DNA of 64,000 bases, from positions 5,227,859 through 5,291,858 of the forward strand of contig NC_061802.1 in the NCBI RefSeq assembly GCF_021462225.1. The letters run 5' to 3'. Source of the stretch: Girardinichthys multiradiatus. Taxonomy: Eukaryota; Chordata; Actinopteri; Cyprinodontiformes; Goodeidae. Position 1 is the first letter of the stretch. Each line of letters starts with the position of its first letter. The notes under the pieces are model-generated. The model made no database searches. It saw nothing but the letters and a program-made list of their open reading frames with translations, and was not told the DNA's origin. A program made the position numbers and the translations under genes. Positions 56,901 to 64,000 of the stretch are shown piece by piece.

Positions 56901-58304
56901 GCTTTGTAACACTCAACGTCTTGTTGGGCCTGGTTAGTTTGAAGAATCTTAGAGTGATCAGAGGGAAGCTCCAGCAGAGTGTGGATGTTTAGGTGCTTCA
57001 GGGCATCCTCTCTCAGAAACTGTATCCAGGAGAAGAGCACCACAGTATTCCCAGTGGCCTGGTAGAGATCAGTAAGCTGATTGCTCAGTGAAGTTAGCTG
57101 AGAGAAAAAAAAATACAGTTATTTTTTAATAAAAAAAAGTACACCCTCTTTTAGTCTAATGGTGTGTTTAGAACCGAACACGAATGACACAACTGGAGCA
57201 AGTGAAGTGGCTTTGTGTATCAGGGTGTAATAACAATCATCTGGTCTTAATCAGTCTCGCCATGGTTATGGAGGGATTTTCAGTTCATTGGGGTTTGCAG
57301 ATATTTGATTCCCCACAGGTCTCGCTAGGTTCTTAGAAGGTTTGGACTTTGACTGGACCATTTGGGATCATTGTCCTGTTGATAACCCAGCTTAGGCCAA
57401 GCTTTAGGTGTAGGACAGAGGGTCTCGCATTTGGTATGTAGAGGATTACATGCTAACTCATCGGCTTTAAAGTGCAACTCGGGTCTTACAACTATAAAAC
57501 AAACTCTATTATTAAGCCTCCACAGTGCTTAACAGATGCTTTGAATTGTTTGCGCTGATATGCTGTGTTTGATTTTCTCCAAAACGGGGCTGAGCATTAT
57601 GGAAAGACATCGCTACATTGGTGTCATCTGCCAGTTGTTTCAGATGTTTTTCACCAGTCACACATTTCAAAAGCTCCTTATTTAGTCCTTAAAATGTGTG
57701 ACTGGACGCTATTTGTTACCTGAGGGTCAGTCAGCCAGCTGCAGGTGAGAGTGAAGAAGGGCGGGGAGGAGGATGGGTAATCCTCAGGAAGTTCAAAGGT
57801 CAGAAGCAGCGGTGGGAGGAAAGAGACGTCATACTGCCTTATTTCTTCACCTTGTACGAGGAAAAATAAGATCAAATTGTCAAAGTTCATTACATTACAG
57901 TATAGATTATATATTTATTCATTCTTTTTCTACCGCTTATTCCATAGTGGGTCGCGGGGGAGCTGGTGCCTATCTCCAGCAGTCTATGGGCCAGAGGCAG
58001 GGTACACCCTGGACAGGTCACCAGTCCATCACAGGGCAACACACAAACAACTATTCATACACCTAAGGGCAATTTAGGGGAGCTAATTTGAATGCACCAT
58101 TGAGGTAAAATCAGCTTCCGAGGTCCTTTGGACGTGATCGGATTATTTACCATGTTTCAGGAGCACATTGAAGCCCGCAGGTAGCTCCACAGAAACTCTG
58201 AATTCTCCGGCAGACTTCGACTCATGTCGGAGGAACTCTTCTGAACCAAAGATGCTCTGCAGGGCGAGCAGCTCGTCTTCCTGCTCCTCGAAGTCCGTGT
58301 TCAT
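53878..58304 (-). CDS. rnf14-like: RNF14-like E3 ubiquitin ligase (RWD plus RING-between-RING), copy 1, complete
   Basis: Exons from right to left: 58304-58151, 57850-57720, 57097-56405, 56055-55977, 55867-55670, 54189-54029, 53940-53878. All junctions are AG/GT and in phase (492 residues plus TGA). An RWD domain (about 8-130) starts EQEDELLALQSIFGSEEF and contains LPEDYPSSSPP. A Ser/Glu-rich linker follows, then RING1 from Cys268 (CGVCFTSWLGSECLQLYECG), an IBR domain (DITYCPRDSCG, CSVCSFAFCVNCKKTYHG) and an Rcat/RING2 with C464, C467, catalytic Cys477 (KDGGCNHMYC), C482 and C485. This order is that of RNF14. Such enzymes take ubiquitin from E2 onto the Rcat cysteine and then pass it to substrate. 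The protein stops at FNWE, where RNF14 has FCWICMG and about 55 more residues, so the second Rcat zinc site is missing. Confidence 0.9.
54029..54189 (-). CDS. rnf14-like: RNF14-like copy 1, exon 6 (linker and first Rcat ligands)
   Basis: Residues 419-472, EGMAALLQDYATGCRQRRRL to KPCPHCFCPIQ. Confidence 0.93.
54620..55615 (-). mobile_element. decayed Tc1-like element in an intron of RNF14-like copy 1
   Basis: Tc1-type ends at 54620-54740 and about 55480-55615 (ATGAATACAAACACTCCC, GTTGTTCTGTCACATGAAAT). The antisense transposase scraps between them include TTTCCTGTCCCTGCTGAATA and CCCACATGAGCTGAGGATC. Confidence 0.68.
55670..55867 (-). CDS. rnf14-like: RNF14-like copy 1, exon 5 (IBR)
   Basis: Residues 353-418, DITYCPRDSCGSAVILEKSS through CSFAFCVNCKKTYHG; zinc ligands of the in-between-RING domain. 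Confidence 0.94.
55977..56055 (-). CDS. rnf14-like: RNF14-like copy 1, exon 4
   Basis: Residues 327-352, VRNLVGEELFHRYDRLLLQS then ILDCMP, the helix between RING1 and IBR. Confidence 0.93.
56405..57097 (-). CDS. rnf14-like: RNF14-like copy 1, exon 3 (end of RWD, linker, RING1)
   Basis: Residues 96-326. VVLFSWIQFLREDALKHLNI ends the RWD, an acidic Ser-rich linker follows, then RING1 with Cys and His ligands (CGVC, C, ECGHIFCRAC, CPQPDC). Confidence 0.94.
57220..57660 (-). mobile_element. probable Tc1-like fragment in intron 2 of RNF14-like copy 1
   Basis: TTTGGACTTTGACTGGACCA and GATCATTGTCCTGTTGATAA are antisense Tc1 C-terminal motifs; the rest is too worn to assign. Confidence 0.5.
57720..57850 (-). 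CDS. rnf14-like: RNF14-like copy 1, exon 2 (RWD)
   Basis: Residues 52-95: EEIRQYDVSFLPPLLLTFEL then PEDYPSSSPPFFTLTCSWLT, the RWD signature region. Confidence 0.93.
57915..58085 (-). repeat. SINE-like repeat, 3'-half copy in reverse
   Basis: Reverse complement of the 3' half of the SINE-like family (CTACCGCTTATTCCATAGTG to ACACCTAAGGGCAATTTAGG), in intron 1 of RNF14-like copy 1. The tRNA-like head is missing. Confidence 0.78.
58151..58304 (-). CDS. rnf14-like: RNF14-like copy 1, exon 1 (RWD start)
   Basis: The start chosen is ATG at 58304, giving MNTDFEEQEDELLALQSIFG. The open frame extends upstream only to an acceptor-like CTAG at 58343, with no earlier ATG. Residues 1-51 plus one base. 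Confidence 0.82.
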
Positions 58305-58479
58305 GTAGTCCCAAGTACAGCTACTATGCTGTGCAGGCACTGCTAGAAATAACAGTGAAGCCGTCTAAATGTCTTTAGTTTAGATTAACACAACTCGACG
58401 GATTTACTACCTGAAACAAAAAAAGATAAGGCAGTTTATATCTCAACTGCTTATGCTGTCCCCATCCAGCTTCCTCCTC

Positions 58480-58960
58480 TATGTGAGCGCGTCCCTCTGT
58501 TGACTCCTGGTAAATATACTGCAGTCTGACGCAAGGCTCCGCAATCACCAGTAATCCGTCTACAGCGATTACTGGTGGGTGTGGTGCATGTGACATAATG
58601 TGTTCGCCATAAACTGTCCACATGCTGCACTTACGCCCTTCCACATTCCGCAGGTCATAATCTAACATTAAGGTAATCCGATGTGGTCCCTATCTCGATG
58701 CATCAAAAGTTTTATCCCCCACCATTATGTCCGAGCTACCGCATCCTGTTGACGGTCAGACGCCTCGGAGCTCCTCCGGTACTTGGACCCCGGAAACAGT
58801 CACCATTCTATCTGAAGAGTCTTAAAGGAACGGCTCTCAACCAGTTTCTAACTTTTAGCTCATTTAATCTAAATTAAGGCAGAGGAATGATTACAGAGAT
58901 CAGCGTTGAGGCTCCCGTCTCGGACCGTCTCCGTCTGTTAGAGGATGATGAAGAGCCTCG
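58480..58960 (-). promoter_or_regulatory. possible promoter region of RNF14-like copy 1
   Basis: Slightly CpG-enriched sequence just upstream of exon 1 (GAGCGCGTCCCTCTGTTGAC, CAGACGCCTCGGAGCTCC, GTCTCGGACCGTCTCCGTC). Based on position and composition only; no core promoter element is clear. Confidence 0.25.
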
Positions 58961-59379
58961 ATAGAAAGTCACATATAGTTTTATATCTGGTTCTCTGATG
59001 CAATGGATGTTCCCTCCCTCAGTGATTATCAGTAGACTATGTGTCACCATTGGGGTGTCTATCTGTCAGATTGTGTCCATCCTTAATCTAAGTGTGCTGT
59101 AGCTTTCTAATCAAACCAGTTATACCGGCTGCTCCACCATCAAACCCAGTGCCCCAGCCACAGGTCATTCATGACAAACCTTGGGCCATTTATCCTTGTA
59201 CTGTATATTTATGAGCATTCTTATCCTATTGTAACAAACGGGAAACATTAGAACTGATATTTATGTAACTATAGTATAAAAGGGAAAAACAGCTTTGAGC
59301 ATATTATTAAAGGTTATTCCTAACATCTACAATTTATGTGATTAAAACAAGTACATAGCTAGTTGCTAAAGAAGCTCTT

Positions 59380-59640
59380 GCAGTGGCTTTGTCTGTGGAA
59401 GAGACGAGGTGTCTCTGATTTTAAAATAGAATGAGATACATTGTTGATCCTAATCTCATGTCTCTGGTCGGATGAAACTAATTTGAAGCCATCAAAAACC
59501 CCATCCCAACTGTGAAGTACGGGGGTGGCAGTACCATGTTTTGTGGGTGTTTTGCTGCTTAACAGACTGCTACACTTCACAAAAAAATGGCATCATGAGG
59601 AAAGACCATTGTGTGGAAATATTAAAACATCAACAACAAC
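59380..59640 (+). mobile_element. Tc1-like transposase scrap between the tandem genes
   Basis: GGTCGGATGAAACTAATTTG resembles the SDETKLEL box, and AACTGTGAAGTACGGGGGTG resembles VKYGGGS. Frames are broken. Confidence 0.55.
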
Positions 59641-59869
59641 ACGTTCTTTATTGTTTCAACAACAGAGATGCTGCTCAACACCTTGACCTAGATAAGGACA
59701 AAGGGCAACTAAACTCTTTTGTATCTAAAAACTATCAAATAGACAATATTTATTTAAGCTTTTTTGTAAAACATAAACTTCACATTATTATGGTTTATAT
59801 TAATATGTCTGTAATATAGAACAGTGGATTTGCCGTTTTACACCGGTGTGAATCAGGTTCTGTATGTAC

Positions 59870-60045
59870 TTCAGCTTCCTCCCCAGTTAAAAAACATGCA
59901 TGTTAGCTTAACTGATGACTGAATTTCCTTCAGGTGTGTGTGCAGGGCCCTGAAACAGACTGGCCCACTGTGTGTGCAGGGACTGCATGGATAGGCTCCA
60001 GCCTCACTTGTGACCCAAACAGGTGATGATAATCGGTCCAGAAGT
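59870..60045 (+). repeat. very old SINE-like copy
   Basis: Shares order and partial sequence with the SINE-like family (AACATGCATGTTAGCTTAAC, CTGAAACAGACTGGCC, TGGATAGGCTCCAGCC) but lacks the head. Confidence 0.5.
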
Positions 60046-60219
60046 TTGCATATGATTTGTACATTTTTATCAAAACTTTTTTTCAGTTATGTCTATAAAG
60101 TAAAAATTTTTAGCTTGTTGTTTCCATTTCCCTCCTGGCAGTTGGTCTGGGATAAAAGTGTTTGAAGGAGCATGTAGAGTGACTGAGAAGAAGGGGCCAT
60201 CTAACGTTGGTGTTCCCAG

Positions 60220-60282
60220 TCACAACCAGTGGAAATGACGCCCGCATCGAGTGCAACAGATGACATCACATCCACCGTCCTT
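60220..60282 (-). CDS. rnf14-like: RNF14-like copy 2, last exon
   Basis: 63 bp; KDGGCDVICCTRCGRHFHWL then TGA. Aligns with copy 1 without gaps. Confidence 0.87.
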   Translation of the reverse strand, partial: KDGGCDVICCTRCGRHFHWL

Positions 60283-63200
60283 CTGCAACACACAACACAC
60301 ACAATTACTGTTATTATATAACAGATAAGACATTATCCGAAACAGTTTTCTGATAGAATAAAAATATGCGAACACATGATGTTGCTTGTGAAAACCTGTA
60401 TTTTGCAGAAGCAGTGAGGACAGGCTTGGGTATTGCTATCAATCCATTTCTCACTCATGCGAAACTCCACAGGCCCCAGCATCACATTGCGTCCATATCT
60501 GAGCTCCAGAAGGTGCTGTCTCTGCTTACTGCCACTCGTATAATCCTCCAGGAGAACCCTAACCCCCTCTAAAACACAAACAGCATTGCCTCAGAAATAT
60601 TAATTTAAACATATCTACATAAACACAAACTGAACAGAAAATCCTGAAGCAGTACAATAATTAAAGGGTCTTCTTCTTTCTTGCATAATAGTCATTTAAT
60701 GTACTAATGCAACATATAAACTTTTATTTTGTGATCCAAAGCAATGGGAAAGCCTGTCAAAAACTTTTTTTTGACAACTTTTTTTATGAAAGTTTGAATT
60801 TATTTAGCATTTTCTTCAATCGACAGAGGATTGTAGCTGTTGTCAGGTTTCTCTAAGAATCCTGACAGCATATATAACCCATCTTTATGGCATTACTGGT
60901 AGAATCTATTGAAATTGCCTGGTTTTCTGGCACAGCCTTGGCTTTTAAATATAGCCCAAACAGGTTTTAATCAGGCTGAGACTAGTGCATTAAAAGGCAT
61001 TGTTTGAAGCTTAAAGTTGACCTGCTTTACTTGTTCCAAAACCAGTTCTGATGTGTGTTTAGGATCATTTTCCTGTTTCAACAATTGGTTAATATGAAGT
61101 AAAGTTGAAATATTTGGAGGTAGTTCTCAATCTTAATTGTTACAAACACTTTGAACAATGCACCCGTTTCCTTCAGGTCGACGCTATAGAGCGCTGTCTG
61201 CTAAAACCAGCCGCCACAGAGACAGTTTCTTCCCCCAGGCAGTTTCTCCGATCAACACTTGACAGTCAGAGTTCCAGAACAACACCATGCATACTTGGAC
61301 TGATCCCACATTATATTCTATTGTAAAGTCAATTGTGTATATATGTACATTTAAAAATATATTTTCTATTTACATTATTATATATATATATCATTTCTTG
61401 TTAAATCTTCACCAAAACTATTACAACGACAAGGTTGAGTGACATTGAAAACGCAGGTAAGAATTGAGTGCAGCAGGAAGGAGAATACTGAATATAGCTG
61501 TATGTGACAGAACCTTTTATTCTCTTATGCACACTTGATGAATCAAGTGAATGAATCAGTCACAGTGACTTCCATTGTCAACAAGTATGCGGACATGAAA
61601 GTAGCAAAGAAACCTTGAACAAAGGGCTTTGTTGGGGAATACAGTTCAAAGGTAAGATTGTGAAAAAACTCATAAAGATGCCAGTTTTTTGTTTATATAC
61701 AGAGTTGTATATAACAAAGTATGGTATCCAACATTATCACATGGATACAAATTTAAAATATGCTTTAAAAATGTGATAAACTACTTTATTTTGTTATCTG
61801 ACTTTATGAAGGTTTTTTCTACTTTTAATTTATTTTAAAATAAGCAAAATTACTATAAAACAATTTAAATTGGGCATACATGAATTAGGCACGTCATTTC
61901 AATCACAAATATTCAAATATTATTGATAATATACAGTAATTGTAATCAGTATTAATCCTCCTCCTCTCAGTTAGCTATATATGACTAATAAATATCTTCG
62001 GCACTCCTAATGATGAGATATGGTAGACTTCATGAAGAAAGGTTAGCTGGGTTGAGGTAACAAACTAACAACTAGGCTAAGACAGACTCTGCTCCTAGGT
62101 GTACCACTCAAAGTTATTCTAACAAACCAGGCCCGCTGAGTTGTTTGGACCTACTGAATGCTACATGAACCACATAACCACCTCTAGGCTAGATCAAACC
62201 CTGTCCTAACTCTCCTTAAACGGTTCTGGTCTCTTCTTACCATAAAGCTCTTCTCAAGAAGGCATTTAGTTCCTCCATGTGAGGACCTACAAATTTCAGT
62301 TCACTTTCTTACATTGTCACCATCTCACCCTGGGGTCTTTACTGTGAACAATGCCTCCGGTATTCAAGTTTCCTGTTTATGGCAGGCATGTGGTTCTTGG
62401 TCATCCTAAGCACTTTCTTTCATCTGAGAAAGACAGCTTTGCCCAAACTTGGAAACAGTCGGTTAAAAAATGCCTAGTAAAAGCACTTGGAAAGAATAGG
62501 TTTTTCCAATAGGACACTAATGCCAAACACATACAATATTGTTTTGGAATAGGCAGGCTAAGATTAAACTCCTGGAGAGGTCCTCCTCCAAATCCTTGAC
62601 CTCAACCCTACTGAGAATATATAAACTAGGCTCAAAAGTCAGGTCTGAAAACCAGCCAGTTTAAATAAAATCAGGTAATTCCACTAAGAAAAGTGGAGAA
62701 ATATCCAGTCAGAATTAAATTGTAGATGGCTACTAAATTAATGTGGCAGAGATATAATATGTATTTGAGCTTGAATGTGAAAAATTAACCCTGCATGAAT
62801 TAGAGAAAATCCACAATAAATTCAACATTGTGTACCCATTTTTTATCTCTTAAAAACACTGATGGTGCCTTTTAATAGCAATATTCCATCGAACGAGCTA
62901 ACACAGAATAAATCATCAAATGCCCAGTCAATGTCATTCATGCCCATGTTTACTGTATGTAAAGTATTGTGTATGAGCTGGAATAAAGTACTGTACAGTA
63001 CCTTCTGATTTTGGCAGGGCTTGATCTAAGTCTTCATCGGTCTCATTTGTTATCTCTGAACATTTATTTGTTCCATGGTAGGTCTTTTTGCAGTTTACAC
63101 AGAAGGCAAAACTGCAGACAGAGCAAAGCGCTAAGGTACTGGTCTTCTCCAGAATGACGACTGAACCGCAAGGAGGCCGAGGACAGTAAGTCACATCTAT

Positions 63201-64000
63201 GAGGACCAAAAAACAAAACATTAGTAGACCCTGTCCTGAGAACCAAGAGAAAATTTGTATCAATAACATGATAATTTATGTTTTTAGGAGAGGAGAAACA
63301 CACCAGACATGGAGTCCAGAGTGGACTGTAGAAGGAGGCGATCATATCTGCTGAACATCTTCTCGCCTACAAGACCTTTCACCTGGAAAACAAGAGATGG
63401 GAGAAAAAAGAAAGTTTGAATCAGTGAATTGGCCCAATAACAGTGTATCAGTTTTTAAAGTATTTCTGAAGCCTCTTCAAAATATTTACTACTATCCTCA
63501 AAAATGTGTTGCACTGAAATTTATACTTTGAAATTTTTACAAAGGGAGGTGGCTTGTCTACTCTGTTCTCGAAACAAAATACGAAAGAATCTGTTTTCAC
63601 TGCACGGTTTCACGTGGACAGGAAAACCGTTTACCTGTGCAGGGGTCAGTGTGACAGTGCAGTCCAGCTGAGGACAGGTGATGCCCCGGACATCCCCCTC
63701 TGTAATCTGGACTTTACAGAACTCACTGAGACAGGCCCGGCAGAAAATGTGGCCACACTCGTACAGCTGCAGACACTCTGACCCGAGCCAACTTGTGAAA
63801 CAAACACCACAGTCAAACAGCGTGGAGGCAAACATCTTCTGTTTCTGCTCTGCGTCATGGATCAAGATCTGGGACAGGAGCATCTGAGATGGAGTTAAAG
63901 AGAGACCCGAGTAACTGTGGTCTTTGTTTGGAGGGATATATGTGGATTGGATTGGTAAATAATGTGGTTCTTTCACGCTTGGATTTAGTGGGTTTGAGGA
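60220..64000 (-). CDS. rnf14-like: RNF14-like E3 ubiquitin ligase, copy 2 (C-terminal part; 5' end outside the window)
   Basis: Tandem paralogue of copy 1, same strand and intron positions. Exons from right to left: 64000 (edge) to 63635, 63382-63304, 63196-63002, 60568-60396, 60282-60220. The parts are RING1 (CGVCFTSWLGSECLQLYECG), the helix VKGLVGEKMFSRYDRLLLQS, IBR (DVTYCPRPPCG, CSVCSFAFCVNCKKTYHG) and a shortened Rcat with CPHCFCKIQ and KDGGCDVICCTRCGRHFHWL, ending in TGA at 60222-60220. The catalytic Cys of KDGGC is kept and, as in copy 1, the second Rcat zinc site is absent. Exon 6 is 12 bp longer than in copy 1. The RWD domain should lie beyond the right edge. Confidence 0.88.
60396..60568 (-). 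CDS. rnf14-like: RNF14-like copy 2, linker exon
   Basis: 173 bp; GVRVLLEDYTSGSKQRQHLL to QACPHCFCKIQ. Four codons longer than copy 1 (around LGPVEFRMSEKW). Confidence 0.9.
60890..61100 (-). mobile_element. Tc1-like fragment in an intron of RNF14-like copy 2
   Basis: TTCCAAAACCAGTTCTGATG and TTTAGGATCATTTTCCTGTT are the antisense of a Tc1 transposase region in worn form. Confidence 0.45.
61165..61265 (+). mobile_element. LINE ORF C-terminal fragment
   Basis: One frame reads RRYRALSAKTSRHRDSFFPQ then AVSPINT and a stop, the end of a non-LTR retrotransposon ORF. An AT-rich tail follows (61330-61395). Only about 100 bp of coding sequence remain. Confidence 0.6.
62440..62740 (+). mobile_element. 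Tc1-like fragment in an intron of RNF14-like copy 2
   Basis: Plus-strand scraps: CAATAGGACACTAATGCCAA resembles QQDNDPK, and TTGACCTCAACCCTACTGAG resembles DLNPIE. Frames are broken. Confidence 0.55.
63002..63196 (-). CDS. rnf14-like: RNF14-like copy 2, IBR exon
   Basis: 195 bp; DVTYCPRPPCGSVVILEKTS and CSVCSFAFCVNCKKTYHGTN, then an acidic tail. Confidence 0.92.
63304..63382 (-). CDS. rnf14-like: RNF14-like copy 2, exon after RING1
   Basis: 79 bp as in copy 1; VKGLVGEKMFSRYDRLLLQS then TLDSMS. Confidence 0.92.
63635..64000 (-). CDS. rnf14-like: RNF14-like copy 2, RING1 exon (cut by the window edge)
   Basis: Open to the window edge. IPPNKDHSYSGLSLTPSQML through LTPAQ is nearly identical to copy 1. 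Upstream of this the sequence (SNPLNPSVKEPHYLPIQSTY) is unrelated to copy 1. Confidence 0.88.

Overview
The window is nuclear DNA of a teleost fish. Its genes have vertebrate exon-intron structure, the repeats are those typical of bony fish (many Tc1-like transposons, hAT fragments, an L2/Maui-type LINE, a tRNA-headed SINE-like family), and the pik3ca/zmat3 gene pair matches the neighbourhood known in other vertebrates. I cannot name the species.

Layout. (1) 1-9.2 kb, minus strand: the first 11 coding exons of pik3ca, encoding residues 1-513 of p110-alpha (adaptor-binding, Ras-binding and C2 domains). The helical and kinase domains lie beyond the left edge. A CpG-rich block at 16.66-16.96 kb, ending in a good minus-strand splice donor, is the likely pik3ca promoter and non-coding first exon. 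(2) 17-24.4 kb: a repeat-rich intergenic segment between divergent promoters. (3) 24.49-40.72 kb, plus strand: the complete coding region of zmat3 (Wig-1/PAG608), six exons and 483 predicted residues, with three matrin-type zinc fingers and a long proline-rich N-terminal part built of about ten 11-residue repeats. Its last intron holds two adjacent Tc1 elements, one of them almost intact. (4) 40.7-53.3 kb: no host gene recognised; old Tc1 copies, a degenerate CATAATT-type minisatellite and a LINE with a nearly full reverse transcriptase. (5) 53.88-64 kb, minus strand: two tandem RNF14-like genes (RWD plus RING-between-RING E3 ubiquitin ligases). The downstream copy is complete (492 residues). 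The upstream copy runs off the right edge.

How the genes work. pik3ca encodes the catalytic subunit of class IA PI 3-kinase, acting at the plasma membrane. zmat3 encodes an RNA-binding protein of the p53 pathway that acts on target mRNAs. The two sit head to head as in mammals, but I see no direct functional coupling. The RNF14-like pair looks like a local duplication unrelated to them. The most notable observations are the shared early ending of both RNF14-like proteins inside the catalytic Rcat domain, a sharply bounded near-identical tract around their RING1 exon that suggests gene conversion, and the expanded repeat-built N-terminus of zmat3.

All coordinates come from hand translation and splice-site reading. 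Repeat family names are from recognition, not database search, and their boundaries are approximate unless terminal repeats and TA target sites are stated.
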